DNA from: Pseudomonas pergaminensis
GTDB taxonomy: Bacteria > Pseudomonadota > Gammaproteobacteria > Pseudomonadales > Pseudomonadaceae
NCBI RefSeq assembly: GCF_024112395.2
Contig: NZ_CP078013.2
Span: 682,001-746,000 of the forward strand
Direction of reading: 5' to 3'
Length of the DNA: 64,000 nucleotides
Shown here one piece after another: positions 37,816-48,016 of the stretch. The translations under genes were made by a program, and so were the position numbers. How positions within the stretch are numbered: the first letter of the stretch is position 1; every line of letters begins with the position of its first letter. A model generated the notes under the pieces. It was not told the DNA's origin, searched no databases, and was given only the letters and a program-made list of their open reading frames with translations.

Positions 37816-38546
37816 TGCAGGCACGCGGACGTTTGATCGGCCTGGGCGTGGGGCCGGGTGACCCCGAATTGATTACCCTCAAGGCCCTGCGCCTGCTGCG
37901 CGAATCGCCGGTGGTGGCGTACTTCGTGGCCAAGGGCAAAAAGGGCAACGCCTTCGGCATCATCGAAGACCACCTGGTGCCGCAACAGACCCTGATGCCG
38001 CTGGTGTACCCGGTGACCACCGAGGTATTGCCGGCACCGATGTCCTACGAGCAAGTGATCAGCGATTTCTACGACGCCGCCAGTGTTGACGTCGCCGCGC
38101 ACCTGGATGCCGGCCGTGATGTGGCGGTGATCTGCGAAGGCGACCCGTTTTTCTACGGTTCCTACATGTACCTGCACGACCGTCTCGCCGAGCGCTACGA
38201 CGCCCAGGTCATCCCAGGCGTGTGTTCGATGCTCGGCGGCGCCTCGGTGCTCGGCGCGCCGCTGGTGTATCGCAACCAGAGCCTGTCGGTGCTCTCGGGC
38301 GTGCTGCCGCATGAGGACTTGAAGCGCCGCCTGGCGGACGCCGACGCAGCGGTGATCATGAAGCTGGGCCGCAACTTCCCCAAGGTGCGCCAGGTGCTGG
38401 AAGAGCTCGGCCTGGCCGAGCGTGCGTTGTATGTGGAGCGCGCGACCATGGCCAACCAGAAAATCGTACCGCTCGATGAGGTGGAGCCGATGTCTTCGCC
38501 GTACTTCTCGCTGATCATCGTGCCCGGTGAACGGTGGCAAGGTTGA
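37815..38546 (+). CDS. cobI: Precorrin-2 C20-methyltransferase
   Basis: A 243-residue SAM-dependent tetrapyrrole methylase. The start at 37815 ([20 protein letters not shown]) is coupled to the cobH stop. It has the glycine-rich [18 protein letters not shown], the [19 protein letters not shown] loop and [20 protein letters not shown], the standard class III methyltransferase motifs. The last 13 bases overlap cobJ. Confidence 0.95.
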   Translation: MQARGRLIGLGVGPGDPELITLKALRLLRESPVVAYFVAKGKKGNAFGIIEDHLVPQQTLMPLVYPVTTEVLPAPMSYEQVISDFYDAASVDVAAHLDAGRDVAVICEGDPFFYGSYMYLHDRLAERYDAQVIPGVCSMLGGASVLGAPLVYRNQSLSVLSGVLPHEDLKRRLADADAAVIMKLGRNFPKVRQVLEELGLAERALYVERATMANQKIVPLDEVEPMSSPYFSLIIVPGERWQG

Positions 38547-40183
38547 TCAGCCCGGCGATTGTCATCCTCGGCCAGGGTAGCCTGGCCACTGCGCGCAAGA
38601 TCCAGCAGGTGTACCCCGGTGCGCTGATTCATGGCCTGGCCGGGCGCGTCGACGGTGCAGACCAGGCTTACAGCGAGTTCGGCGCAACCCTGCGCCAGCT
38701 CTATCAACAGGGCACGCCGCTGATCGTGCTGTGCGCCGCCGGCATCGTGATCCGCACCCTGGCGCCGCTGTTGCTGGAAAAAGGCGAAGAGCCCGCCGTG
38801 CTGGCGGTGGCCGAAGACGGCAGCGCGGTGGTGCCGTTGCTGGGTGGCCTGGGTGGCGTGAACGTCATGGCGCGGGAGATTGCCGCTGCGTTGGACGTGG
38901 CTGCTGCGATTACCACCAGTGGCGAGCTGCGTTTCGGCACCTGCCTGCTCAACCCGCCCAAGGGCTATGAGTTGGCCGATCTGGAACTGGGCAAGCGCTT
39001 CGTCTCGGACCTGCTGGCCGGCGAAAGTGTGCGCATCGAAGGCGCGGCGCCATGGCTGGACCAGGCCAACCTGCCCCAGGATCAACAGGCACGCCTGGCG
39101 ATTCACGTGGGCAGTGCCGAGCGCACACCCGCCGCCAATGAATTGCTGATCTACCCGAAGAACGTCAGCGTGACCTGCCAGCCCGGTGCGCAGCTGGCAG
39201 TGCGCGTTCGCACGGCATTGCATGAGGCCGGCATCGCCGTGCAATCCCTGGCGTGCCTGCTGGCCAGTGATACGCAGATGGCCGAAGCGTCGCTGCATGA
39301 GGCGGCGTTGGAGCTGGGCGTACCGTTGCGGTTCGTCAGCGCCAGCCAAGAGGCCGATATTGTGATCGATGTCGCTGAGCAGCCGTTGGACCTGTCGCAA
39401 GTCGGACGTCTGCGTGGCCGCCTCGCCGTGATCGGCCTGGGTCCTGGTGCGGCCGAGTTGATGGTGCCTGCGGTGAAGGCTGAACTGGCACGTTGCACCG
39501 ACGTGCTCGGCTACGAAACCTACGTGCGCATGGCCGGGCCGTTCCGCGATGATCAGGTGCAGCATTGCACCGATAACCGCGAAGAAATGCAGCGCGCGCG
39601 CCATGCCTTCGAGCTGGCGGCCCAAGGTCGCTCGGTGGTGGTGGTGTCGTCCGGCGACCCTGGCGTATTCGCCATGGCCGCTGCGGTGATCGAGGCCTTG
39701 CACGAGTCCAATGACCCGGCGTGGCATCAGGTCGACCTGCAGATCCTGCCCGGTGTCTCGGCCTCACTGGCCACAGCTGCCCAGGCGGGCGCGCCGTTGG
39801 GCCATGACTTTTGCGTGATGTCGCTGTCGGACAACCTCAAGCCCTGGTCGATTATCGAAAAGCGCCTGGACCTCGCGTCCCAGGCCGACCTGGCCCTGGC
39901 GTTCTACAACCCGATCTCGCGTTCGCGGCCATGGCAACTGGGGCGCGCCCTGGAAATCGTCGCGCTGCATCGCACGCCGCAAACACCGGTTGTGCTGGGT
40001 CGCGATATTGGGCGCCCGGGGCAGACCTTGCGTGTGACCACGCTTGGGCAACTGACGCCGGAGCAGGTGGACATGCGCACCATGGTGCTGATCGGCTCCT
40101 CCACCACCTGCACCTTCCCCCGTGCCGGTGGCGGTGAGTGGGTGTACACGCCGCGCTGGTACGGCGAGAAACCCGCCTCCTGA
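38534..40183 (+). CDS. cobJ: Precorrin-3B C17-methyltransferase with N-terminal CbiG-like domain
   Basis: A 549-residue fusion starting at a GTG (38534) within cobI. Residues 1 to about 290 are CbiG/CobE-like: [40 protein letters not shown] and the [20 protein letters not shown] section. From about residue 295 a tetrapyrrole methylase follows: [60 protein letters not shown] and [13 protein letters not shown]. CobJ methylates C17 and contracts the ring. The CbiG part normally opens the lactone in the anaerobic route; its role in this fusion is uncertain. Last gene of cobGHIJ, followed by a terminator. Confidence 0.92.
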   Translation: MARLISPAIVILGQGSLATARKIQQVYPGALIHGLAGRVDGADQAYSEFGATLRQLYQQGTPLIVLCAAGIVIRTLAPLLLEKGEEPAVLAVAEDGSAVVPLLGGLGGVNVMAREIAAALDVAAAITTSGELRFGTCLLNPPKGYELADLELGKRFVSDLLAGESVRIEGAAPWLDQANLPQDQQARLAIHVGSAERTPAANELLIYPKNVSVTCQPGAQLAVRVRTALHEAGIAVQSLACLLASDTQMAEASLHEAALELGVPLRFVSASQEADIVIDVAEQPLDLSQVGRLRGRLAVIGLGPGAAELMVPAVKAELARCTDVLGYETYVRMAGPFRDDQVQHCTDNREEMQRARHAFELAAQGRSVVVVSSGDPGVFAMAAAVIEALHESNDPAWHQVDLQILPGVSASLATAAQAGAPLGHDFCVMSLSDNLKPWSIIEKRLDLASQADLALAFYNPISRSRPWQLGRALEIVALHRTPQTPVVLGRDIGRPGQTLRVTTLGQLTPEQVDMRTMVLIGSSTTCTFPRAGGGEWVYTPRWYGEKPAS

Positions 40184-40204
40184 AAACGACCGGTTGGCTG
40201 CCTG

Positions 40205-40258
40205 AAAGCGCTGAATGACCCAGGGAATTTCCTGATGTTGTTCGGCGCTTTTTCTTTT
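40205..40258 (+). terminator. Rho-independent terminator of cobGHIJ
   Basis: AAAGCGCTGAA (40205-40215) pairs with TTCGGCGCTTT (40241-40251) over 11 bases with one G-U, followed by TTTTCTTTTT. A small inner CAGG/CCTG pair closes part of the loop. Confidence 0.75.
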
Positions 40259-40419
40259 TATTGCGACGAACTCCGGAAGCTCGCCAGGCACCCTGCATGA
40301 TTGCTGGGCGCCAGGGTTTGACGCGTGGCGCCAAGGGATTTTTATCGTCTGGAAAACCCGTCGGGCACTGGACTAGGGTGGGGTTAAGCCTCGAGTTGGG
40401 GTGCTTGTGGAGAATCAAA

Positions 40420-41199
40420 ATGGAGCGACATCACAGACGGATCAACAGCACAAAAAGGCGCAAGTTGATTGCCGCCTACAAACTGCCGGGAGCGCCTGGC
40501 GCGCAGAAGACTGTACCGCTGGACACCGAAGACGACTTCAACGCAGCGGTGGTCAACAACAGCGTGATTTCCTTTGCCGAAGGCCTGTCCGGCCTGAACC
40601 GCGAATACATCCGTAAAAGCTATCTGCTTGCCAGCAGCTATGTCAGCGATGTGTTGAACGTGCACCGGGGTACCGAAGATTGGTACGACGAGCTCATCAA
40701 GGTGATGGTCAGCCTGGGGTGGTTGCCGGTACGCAGCAGCTTCGAGCGGGTGTCACGCTCGGGCAAGGGCCTGACCGTGCAATTGGCTGCGCTTAATCTC
40801 ATCGCCAGCGTGCTGGCGTCGACGTCGTTGACCGCGCCACTGCTGACCCTGCTGCCAAAGCTGGCGGCCGATGCGTTGGAGGCATTGAAGCAGACGCCGG
40901 CGTCTTTCGAGTTGTTCAAACGCAACAGCGCCGTGCACCAGGGCGGTGATTTCGGCCTGGCCTCCTGTGCTGAAACAGACGGGGAGCTGATGATGGTGCT
41001 GGTGACCTACAGCACCCATGGCGTGAGCAAACAGGTGGGGTTGCCCTTCCTGGAGTGGGACAGTTCTTCGTTCGAGGCCTTCAGCGGGCAGACGTGTCTG
41101 GTGCTGAATACCTCGGTGGTCAACGAAAAGACCCTGCAACTGATGCGCGAGAGTGCGGGGGACAAGGTCCAGCTGGCGATCGCCAAGTACCGGATTTAG
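40420..41199 (+). CDS. Protein of unknown function
   Basis: A 259-residue protein from the ATG at 40420 (MERHHRRINSTKRRKLIAAY), preceded by GGAG at good spacing; a longer reading frame from 40261 overlaps the cob terminator and is rejected. I do not recognise the family. Visible features are a very basic N-terminus, a mostly helical middle with one amphipathic/hydrophobic stretch (VQLAALNLIASVLASTSLTA then PLLTLLPKLAADALEALKQT), and a C-terminal beta-rich part (GELMMVLVTYSTHG, QTCLVLNTSVVNEKTLQLMR). No signal peptide or clear catalytic motif. It stands alone between the cob terminator and convergent marC, overlapping the marC stop by four bases. Confidence 0.75.
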   Translation: MERHHRRINSTKRRKLIAAYKLPGAPGAQKTVPLDTEDDFNAAVVNNSVISFAEGLSGLNREYIRKSYLLASSYVSDVLNVHRGTEDWYDELIKVMVSLGWLPVRSSFERVSRSGKGLTVQLAALNLIASVLASTSLTAPLLTLLPKLAADALEALKQTPASFELFKRNSAVHQGGDFGLASCAETDGELMMVLVTYSTHGVSKQVGLPFLEWDSSSFEAFSGQTCLVLNTSVVNEKTLQLMRESAGDKVQLAIAKYRI

Positions 41200-41792
41200 G
41201 GCACCAGATAGCCGCGTACGCCGGTAAAGATGATTTGCGCGGCCAGGGCGCACACGAACAGCCCCATCAAACGGCTGACAATCTGCAAGCCCTGGTCGCC
41301 GAGGATGCGTTCGATACGGTTGGACAGGTACAGCACCACGCCCACTGTAAGGCTGGCCAGGGCAATGCTGAGGATGGCAGTGATCTTGTCGTCCCAGTGT
41401 GGCTGGCTCACGCCCATCACCAACAGTGCGCCGATGGTGCCGGGGCCGACGGTAAGGGGAATGGTCAGCGGCACGATGGTCACGTCTTGCTGCACGTTGT
41501 CGGTCTGCACCGCCGACTTGCCCTGGGCCATGCCCAAGGCGGAGATGAACAGCACACTGCCGGCGCCGATGCGGAAGGCGTCGACGGTGATGCCGAACAC
41601 ACTGAAAATCACCCGGCCGAACAGGTAGAGCAACACGCTTGAAACCAGGGTCGCCAGCGCCACCTTCCACGCCAGCCGCCGCCGCTCTTTGCTGGAGTAG
41701 CCACGGGTGAGGCTGATAAAGCAGGACAGCACGAAGAACGGGCTGTAGAGCACCAGCATTTTCAGGTAGACGCTGAATAACACGTGGAGCAT
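41196..41792 (-). CDS. MarC-family integral membrane protein
   Basis: A 198-residue protein with six hydrophobic segments. Features are MLVLYSPFFVLSCFISLTRG, RRRLAWKVALATLVSSVLLY and the MarC/UPF0056 signature VPLTIPLTVGPGTIGALLVM. The family is inner-membrane; despite the name (multiple antibiotic resistance) no transport function is established. It converges on the unknown gene at 40420-41199. Confidence 0.9.
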   Translation of the reverse strand: MLHVLFSVYLKMLVLYSPFFVLSCFISLTRGYSSKERRRLAWKVALATLVSSVLLYLFGRVIFSVFGITVDAFRIGAGSVLFISALGMAQGKSAVQTDNVQQDVTIVPLTIPLTVGPGTIGALLVMGVSQPHWDDKITAILSIALASLTVGVVLYLSNRIERILGDQGLQIVSRLMGLFVCALAAQIIFTGVRGYLVP

Positions 41793-41848
41793 GTGAGTGG
41801 CTCGCGATGGGAGAAGTGTGTCGAGTCTATCAGGCGCCAGAGATCAAA

Positions 41849-42014
41849 TGTGGGAGGGGGCTTGCTGTGGTGAGCGGGCTTGCCCCGCGCTGGGCCGCGA
41901 AGCGGCCCCAATAAAAACGCCGCGTTGTGTCAGGCACTCCGCGGCGTTGGGTTTTAGGGCCGCTTCGCAGCCCAGCGCGGGCAAGCCCGCTCACCACAGC
42001 AAGCCAGCTCCTAC
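41849..42014. repeat. Nested compound REP hairpin between marC and retS
   Basis: The left arm from 41849 (GTGGGAGGGGGCTTGCTGTG and GTGAGCGGGCTTGCCCCGCG) is mirrored by the right arm ending near 42014. An inner hairpin, AACGCCGCG/CGCGGCGTT (41916-41948), fills the loop. It combines at least two REP-like units and could act as a terminator for retS. Confidence 0.75.
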
Positions 42015-42032
42015 GGGAGGTCGTGTTTCAGG

Positions 42033-44804
42033 TCAGGAGGGCGCGTGTTCGGGTCGTTGCTGACGCTGTGCCACCCAGAACTCCACCAGCTCGCGCAACT
42101 GCGACAACTCTACCGGCTTGGCCATGTGCCCATCCATCCCGGCCTGGCGTGCGCGTTCTTTATGTTCCGACAGAATGTGCGCCGTCAACGCCACCACCGG
42201 GGTGCGGATGCGCTGGTGGCTGACTTCCCACGCGCGCAGTTGTTGAGTGGCCGAGAAGCCATCGAGGATCGGCATTTCACAATCCATCAACACCAGGTCA
42301 TAGCGCTGGGCCTTCATCGCTTCCAGGGCTTCTTCGCCGTTGCTGGCGGTGTCCGGGTTGAGGTTGAGCTTGCCGAGCATGCCGCGGATCACCTTGGTGG
42401 AAATGCTGTTGTCTTCGGCCACCAGGATACGGAAATCGCTGGGCACGGTGACGGCCGCCGGGGCGTTGAGGACTGGGCGTGGCGGGATGCTGCCTTTGCT
42501 GCGCTGGGTCAGTTCGTCGGCCAGGGTGGTCTTGAGCGTGTAGCCGGCCACCGGCTTGGCGAGGATGCGCTTGATCCCGCAATTGCGCGCGATGATCTTG
42601 CTCGGCGCATTGCTGATGCCGGTGAGCATGATCAGCAGGATGTCGTGGTTCAGGCTCGGGTCTTCCTTGATCTTCGCTGCCAGTTGCATGCCGGTCATGC
42701 CGGGCATGTTCTGGTCCAGCAGCACCACGTCGAAGTAGTCACGCAGGTGCGCCTTGGTACGCAGCAACGCCAGGGCTTCCTTGCCCGAGGGCACCGCGCT
42801 CACGTTCAGGCCCCAGGCCGAGCACTGTTGCACCAGCACTTTGCGGCAGGTGTCGTTGTCGTCCACCACCAGCACCCGTGCGCCTTTGAGTGGGCCGTCG
42901 AGGTCGGAGGTCGGATGTTCCAGGCGTTGCGGGTCCAGCGGCAGGGTCAGCCACAGGGTGCTGCCCTGGTGGCTGCCGCTCTTGATGCCGAATTCGCCGT
43001 TCATCAACAGGATCAACTGGCGGGCGATGACCAGGCCCAGGTGACCGTTCAGGCGGGTGGCCGAGAAGAAATTCTTGCTGTGCAGTTCGCTGTGCAGCAG
43101 GGCGTCGCGCTCGGCCGCTTCCATGGGCAGGCCGCTGTCTTGTACGGCAATGCGCAAGCGCGGCTTGGTGCTGCGGTCATCGAGGGCGACGACGATCAGC
43201 ACTTCGCCCTCGTCGGTCTTTTGCAAGGCGTTTTCCAGCAGGCTCAACATGGCCTGACGCAGGCGTGTCGGGTCGCCGCTGATCACGCGAGGCACCTGGG
43301 GCTGGATAAAGCTGATCAGTTCGACGTTCTGCTGCTCGGCCTTGGCGCGGAAGATACTCAGGCAGTCTTCGATCAGCGCATTGAGGTCGAATTGCACGTC
43401 GTCCAGTTCGATCTGGCCGGACTCCAGCTTGGAGATATCGAGGATTTCGTTGATCAGCGTGAGCAGTTCGTTGCCGGCGCTGTGGATGGTCTGCACATAG
43501 TCGCGCTGCTTTACCGACAGCGGCGTGCCCAGCAGCAGCTCGGTCATGCCCAGCACGCCGTTCATGGGGGTGCGGATCTCATGGCTGATCTTGGCCAGGA
43601 ACTCGGCCTTGGCGGCGATCTCGGCGTTGCTCGCCGCCAGGTCGCGGCTGAGGCTGAAACGTGCCTCGACAATTGCGCGCTGGCGTTCGCCCAACGCCAG
43701 GCTCATCAACAGGCCGCTGAGGCAGATAAAGGCCAGCAGCGTGACGATCAGGCCTTGGGGCGAGACCATCGTCAGGCCCAGCAGCGCCGGCAGGATGATC
43801 AGCGTGCCGATGTTGAACACCACCATCGCTGCCACGAACAGGCGTGCCGGGCGGTAGCCTTTCTGCCAGTGATAGGCCGAGATAAACAGCATGCTCAAGC
43901 CGGCCAGGGCCACCAGGGCGTAGGTGATGATGTTCAGCGGCAAAGTGTTGACGAACAACAGCAGCAGGCCGCACAGCACGATGAACAGGATGTCGGCCAT
44001 CAACAGTTTGTTCAGCGGGTGCGGGCCCAATGGCATGAAGAAACGGTAGGCAAACATCAGCCCGCACGGTGCGGTCAGCAGCAGCGCCAGGTAGGCGCCG
44101 GGGGTCTGGATCGCATGCCAGTTCGGCAGCCACGGGCCCACCAGGTTGAGCAGCAGTGCCAGGCTGAGCATCAACAGCACTTCGCAGGCCGCCAGCCACA
44201 GGCTGCTGCGCGAGCGGTGGTAGGCGAAGCGCGTCAGGTTGTGCAGGATCAGCATCAGCAGGCAGCCGAACAGCAGGCCGTAGATCAGCGTCTGGGTCTG
44301 GTCGGCGGCGGCGAGCACGGCCGGTTCCAGGGTGATGTAGGGGCGCAGTTCGTGCTCCGAGACCAGGCGCAGGTAGACCTCGAGGGGCTTCTGGCTCTGG
44401 GGCATCGGCAGCATGAAGTCACTGCTGGGCAGCGGCCGCTCAGCCTGGGGCTGGCGAGTTCCGGTGCTTTGCTGTTCCACCAGGGTGTCGCCGTCCAGGA
44501 CATAGAGGCTCAGGTGTGACAGATCCGGGGCGAATACCCGTAGCACTTGTTCGTGCTTGCCGGGTTGCAGCTTGAAACGTACCCACAACGCACCGTCCGG
44601 TTCCGCAGCGGTAATGCGGTCCAGTTCGATGGGGCTGAATTGATTGGTGTAGCGCGAGGAACGGATGTCGCTCAGTTGCAGGTCGGCCTGTTCGTCAAGC
44701 AATACTGCCCAGCCACTGCCTTGCGCGGCGGCCTGGGCCGGGAGCAAGCAGAGCAGTGTCAGCAAGCTGACAGTAAAACCTATGGCGATCCTGAGCCAGC
44801 GCAC
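42033..44804 (-). CDS. retS: Hybrid sensor kinase RetS
   Basis: Membrane hybrid kinase that opposes GacS and so controls small RNAs, biofilm and secretion in Pseudomonas. Start chosen at GTG 44804 (VRWLRIAIGFTVSLLTLLCL), which has AGGG eight bases upstream and begins a signal helix. An ATG at 44861 gives 942 residues but has no ribosome site. Order: periplasmic 7TMR-DISMED2 domain (about residues 30-165); seven TM helices (about 170-370); HisKA (EFLAKISHEIRTPMNGVLGM); a divergent ATPase domain; and two receivers (VLVVDDNDTCRKVL...LLDQNMPGMTG and ILVAEDNSISTKVI...LMDCEMPILDG). The neighbours purD, purH, fis and dusB match PA4852-PA4856. Confidence 0.92.
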   Translation of the reverse strand: MRWLRIAIGFTVSLLTLLCLLPAQAAAQGSGWAVLLDEQADLQLSDIRSSRYTNQFSPIELDRITAAEPDGALWVRFKLQPGKHEQVLRVFAPDLSHLSLYVLDGDTLVEQQSTGTRQPQAERPLPSSDFMLPMPQSQKPLEVYLRLVSEHELRPYITLEPAVLAAADQTQTLIYGLLFGCLLMLILHNLTRFAYHRSRSSLWLAACEVLLMLSLALLLNLVGPWLPNWHAIQTPGAYLALLLTAPCGLMFAYRFFMPLGPHPLNKLLMADILFIVLCGLLLLFVNTLPLNIITYALVALAGLSMLFISAYHWQKGYRPARLFVAAMVVFNIGTLIILPALLGLTMVSPQGLIVTLLAFICLSGLLMSLALGERQRAIVEARFSLSRDLAASNAEIAAKAEFLAKISHEIRTPMNGVLGMTELLLGTPLSVKQRDYVQTIHSAGNELLTLINEILDISKLESGQIELDDVQFDLNALIEDCLSIFRAKAEQQNVELISFIQPQVPRVISGDPTRLRQAMLSLLENALQKTDEGEVLIVVALDDRSTKPRLRIAVQDSGLPMEAAERDALLHSELHSKNFFSATRLNGHLGLVIARQLILLMNGEFGIKSGSHQGSTLWLTLPLDPQRLEHPTSDLDGPLKGARVLVVDDNDTCRKVLVQQCSAWGLNVSAVPSGKEALALLRTKAHLRDYFDVVLLDQNMPGMTGMQLAAKIKEDPSLNHDILLIMLTGISNAPSKIIARNCGIKRILAKPVAGYTLKTTLADELTQRSKGSIPPRPVLNAPAAVTVPSDFRILVAEDNSISTKVIRGMLGKLNLNPDTASNGEEALEAMKAQRYDLVLMDCEMPILDGFSATQQLRAWEVSHQRIRTPVVALTAHILSEHKERARQAGMDGHMAKPVELSQLRELVEFWVAQRQQRPEHAPS

Positions 44805-44918
44805 GGCGAAATCCCTTCGTAGGTTGATGCACGGGTTAACTATGCGCGGGGAAGCCTGCATACGGCAAGGGCCAGAGGCCCTTGCCTAGCCGAATGGACA
44901 GCTATTGACGGCGGCTGC

Positions 44919-46211
44919 TTAGCTGTTCTCGCCCCGTTCACGGGCGATGGCGCGATAGCCGATGTCCTTGCGGTAGAAACAGCCGTTCCAATCGATCTTC
45001 GCCGCCAGCTTGTACGCTTGTTGCTGCGCGGCGTCGACACTGGCGCCCATGGCGGTTGCGCACAACACGCGGCCACCGGCGGTGACGACCTTGCCATCCT
45101 TGAGCGCGGTGCCCGCATGGAACACCTTGCCTTCCAGCGTAGCCGCGGCGTCGAGGCCTTCAATGACGTCGCCCTTGGCGTAGTCGGCAGGGTAACCACC
45201 GGCCGCCAGCACAATGCCGACGCTCGGACGTGGGTCCCACTGCGCTTCAACCTTGTCCAGGGCCTGGGCCAGGGCGGCTTCCACCAGCAGTACCAGGCTC
45301 GACTGCAGACGCAGCATCACCGGCTGGGTTTCAGGATCGCCGAAGCGGCAGTTGAACTCGATGACTTTCGGGTTACCGGCTTTGTCGATCATCAGGCCGG
45401 CATACAGGAAGCCGGTGTACACATTGCCTTCATCGGCCATGCCGCGCACGGTCGGCCAGATCACCAGGTCCATCACGCGTTGGTGCACGTCGGCGGTGAC
45501 CACTGGGGCAGGGGAGTAGGCCCCCATGCCGCCGGTGTTCGGGCCGGTGTCGCCGTCGCCGACGCGTTTGTGGTCCTGGCTGGTGGCCATCGGCAAGACG
45601 TTCTTGCCGTCAACCATCACGATGAAGCTGGCTTCTTCGCCGTCGAGGAACTCCTCGATCACCACACGCGAACCTGCGTCGCCAAAGGCGTTGCCGGCGA
45701 GCATGTCGCGAACGGCGTCTTCGGCTTCCTGCAGGGTCATCGCCACGATCACGCCTTTACCGGCCGCCAGGCCGTCGGCCTTGATCACGATAGGGGCGCC
45801 TTTTTCACGCAGGTAAGCCAGGGCCGGCTCGATCTCGGTGAAGTTCTGGTAATCGGCAGTCGGGATCTTGTGGCGGGCCAGGAAGTCCTTGGTGAACGCC
45901 TTGGAGCCTTCCAGTTGGGCAGCGCCGGCGGTTGGGCCGAAGCAGTCCAGGCCACGGCTGCGGAACAGGTCCACGACGCCGGCCACCAGCGGGACTTCCG
46001 GACCGACGATGGTCAGGGAGACGTTCTTTTCAGCAAAATCTGCCAACTGCTCAAGGGCCAGCACGTCGATCGCGACGTTCTCGCACTTGGCTTCAATGGC
46101 GGTGCCGGCGTTGCCGGGGGCCACGAACACTTTCTGGACGCGCGGGTCCTGGGCAACTTTCCAGGCCAGGGCGTGTTCACGGCCACCGCTGCCAATGATC
46201 AAAACATTCAT
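44919..46211 (-). CDS. purD: Phosphoribosylamine-glycine ligase
   Basis: ATP-grasp enzyme of purine synthesis (GAR synthetase), 430 residues. The start at 46211 (MNVLIIGSGGREHALAWKVA) has GAGG eight bases upstream; a longer frame reads through the REP hairpin and is rejected. It has VGPEVPLVAGVVDLFRSRGL, APIVIKADGLAAGKGVIVAM and GFLYAGLMIDKAGNPKVIEF. It lies downstream of purH, separated by a REP hairpin, and upstream of retS. Confidence 0.96.
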   Translation of the reverse strand: MNVLIIGSGGREHALAWKVAQDPRVQKVFVAPGNAGTAIEAKCENVAIDVLALEQLADFAEKNVSLTIVGPEVPLVAGVVDLFRSRGLDCFGPTAGAAQLEGSKAFTKDFLARHKIPTADYQNFTEIEPALAYLREKGAPIVIKADGLAAGKGVIVAMTLQEAEDAVRDMLAGNAFGDAGSRVVIEEFLDGEEASFIVMVDGKNVLPMATSQDHKRVGDGDTGPNTGGMGAYSPAPVVTADVHQRVMDLVIWPTVRGMADEGNVYTGFLYAGLMIDKAGNPKVIEFNCRFGDPETQPVMLRLQSSLVLLVEAALAQALDKVEAQWDPRPSVGIVLAAGGYPADYAKGDVIEGLDAAATLEGKVFHAGTALKDGKVVTAGGRVLCATAMGASVDAAQQQAYKLAAKIDWNGCFYRKDIGYRAIARERGENS

Positions 46212-46261
46212 TTCAAAAACCTCGGATGACGCAAATTCTTGGGAACACTGTGGGCGCTTTT

Positions 46262-46350
46262 CTGTGGGAGCTGGCTTGCCTGCGATGCGGGCGCCTCGGT
46301 GTAACAAGTGCACCGAGGTGATGCTATCGCAGGCAAGCCAGCTCCTACAG
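46262..46350. repeat. REP hairpin (GAGCTGGCTTGCCTGCGAT type) between purH and purD
   Basis: CTGTGGGAGCTGGCTTGCCT is inverted at the right end with CTCCTACAG (one mismatch). An inner pair, CCTCGGTG/CACCGAGG, extends the stem. Confidence 0.85.
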
Positions 46351-46378
46351 AAGCCAGTGCCCACCAGGCAATGTTGGA

Positions 46379-47986
46379 TCAGTGACGGAAGTGGCGCATG
46401 CCGGTGAAGACCATGGCGATGCCGGCTTCGTCAGCAGCGGCGATCACTTCAGCATCACGCATCGAACCGCCCGGTTGGATCACGGCGGTCACGCCGGCTT
46501 TCGCGGCATTGTCCAGGCCGTCACGGAACGGGAAGAATGCGTCGGAAGCCATCACCGAGCCCACCACCTGCAAACCGGCGTGCTCGGCCTTGATCGCAGC
46601 GATACGCGCCGAGTTCACGCGGCTCATCTGGCCGGCGCCGACACCGATGGTCTGGCGGTTCTTGGCGTAGACGATGGCGTTGGACTTCACGTACTTGGCC
46701 ACTTTCCAGGCAAAGATCAGGTCGTTGATCTCTTGCTCGGTCGGGGCGCGCTTGGTCACCACTTTCAGGTCTTCGCTGCCGATCATGCCGATGTCACGGC
46801 TCTGTACCAGCAAGCCGCCGTTGACGCGCTTGTAGTCCCAGGCAGCTGCGCGGTCAGCCGACCACTCGCCGCAGGCCAGCAGGCGCACGTTGGCTTTGGC
46901 CGCCACGATGGCACGGGCTTCTTCGCTGACGCTTGGGGCAATGATCACTTCGACGAACTGACGCTCGACGATCGCCTTGGCGGTCTCGGCGTCCAGTTCA
47001 CGGTTGAAGGCGATGATGCCGCCGAACGCCGATTCGGTGTCGGTGGCGTAGGCCAGTTCGTAGGCCTGGCGAATGCCACCTTCCGCGTCCGGGCTCACGG
47101 CCACGCCGCATGGGTTGGCGTGCTTGACGATCACGCAGGCCGGCTTGACGAAGCTCTTCACACATTCCAGCGCGGCGTCAGTGTCGGCCACGTTGTTGTA
47201 GGACAGCTCCTTGCCTTGCAGTTGGGTCGCGGTGGCGATGCCGACTTCGGCCGGCTTGGCCTCAACGTAGAACGCCGCGCTCTGGTGCGGGTTCTCGCCG
47301 TAACGCATTTCCTGGGCCTTGATGAACTGGCTGTTGAAGGTGCGCGGGAACTGGCTGCGACCTTCGGTGCTGAGGGTTTCAGCGGCCTGGTTCACGGTAC
47401 CCATGTAGTTGGCGATCATGCCGTCGTAGGCGGCGGTGTGTTCGAACGCCTTGAGCATCAGGTCGAAACGCTGGGCGTAGGTCAGGCCACCGGCCTTCAG
47501 GTTTTCGAGCACTTGGGCGTAATCGCTGGCGTTGACCACGATGGCCACGTCTTTGTGGTTCTTGGCTGCCGAGCGCACCATGGTCGGGCCGCCGATATCG
47601 ATGTTTTCGATGGCGGTCGGCAGGTCGCAGCCTGGCTTGTTGATGGTGGCTTCGAACGGGTAGAGGTTAACGGCCACCAGGTCGATCGGCTTGATGCCGT
47701 GCTCGGTCATGATGGCGTCGTCGATACCGCGACGGCCAAGGATGCCGCCGTGGATTTTCGGGTGCAGGGTCTTGACCCGACCGTCCATCATTTCTGCGAA
47801 ACCGGTGTAGTCCGCCACTTCCACTGCGGCCACGCCGTTGTCCTGCAGCAGTTTGAAGGTCCCGCCCGTGGAGAGGATTTCCACGCCCAGGGCTTCCAGC
47901 TCCCGGGCAAATTCGAGGATCCCGGTCTTGTCGGAAACACTGATCAAGGCGCGGCGGATCGGCTGGCGGGTAGTCTGGTCGGTCAT
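46379..47986 (-). CDS. purH: AICAR transformylase / IMP cyclohydrolase
   Basis: Bifunctional enzyme of the last two steps of IMP synthesis, 535 residues. The start at 47986 ([20 protein letters not shown]) is preceded by GGAAATTGAA. The N-terminal cyclohydrolase domain has [16 protein letters not shown] and NLYPFEATI; the C-terminal transformylase domain has [32 protein letters not shown] and FTGMRHFRH. Transcribed after fis, with a terminator between them, and followed by purD. Confidence 0.97.
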   Translation of the reverse strand: MTDQTTRQPIRRALISVSDKTGILEFARELEALGVEILSTGGTFKLLQDNGVAAVEVADYTGFAEMMDGRVKTLHPKIHGGILGRRGIDDAIMTEHGIKPIDLVAVNLYPFEATINKPGCDLPTAIENIDIGGPTMVRSAAKNHKDVAIVVNASDYAQVLENLKAGGLTYAQRFDLMLKAFEHTAAYDGMIANYMGTVNQAAETLSTEGRSQFPRTFNSQFIKAQEMRYGENPHQSAAFYVEAKPAEVGIATATQLQGKELSYNNVADTDAALECVKSFVKPACVIVKHANPCGVAVSPDAEGGIRQAYELAYATDTESAFGGIIAFNRELDAETAKAIVERQFVEVIIAPSVSEEARAIVAAKANVRLLACGEWSADRAAAWDYKRVNGGLLVQSRDIGMIGSEDLKVVTKRAPTEQEINDLIFAWKVAKYVKSNAIVYAKNRQTIGVGAGQMSRVNSARIAAIKAEHAGLQVVGSVMASDAFFPFRDGLDNAAKAGVTAVIQPGGSMRDAEVIAAADEAGIAMVFTGMRHFRH

Positions 47987-48016
47987 TTCAATTTCCATCA
48001 AAAGCAAAGGAGTCAG

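Noticed and set aside
40261..40419. N-terminal extension of the unknown gene at 40420
   Set aside because: Begins right at the end of the cob terminator without a ribosome site; the ATG at 40420 has one.
42045..44519. 824-codon open frame opposite retS
   Set aside because: Antisense shadow; its product is Gln/His/Ala-rich low complexity, while retS on the other strand has every expected domain.
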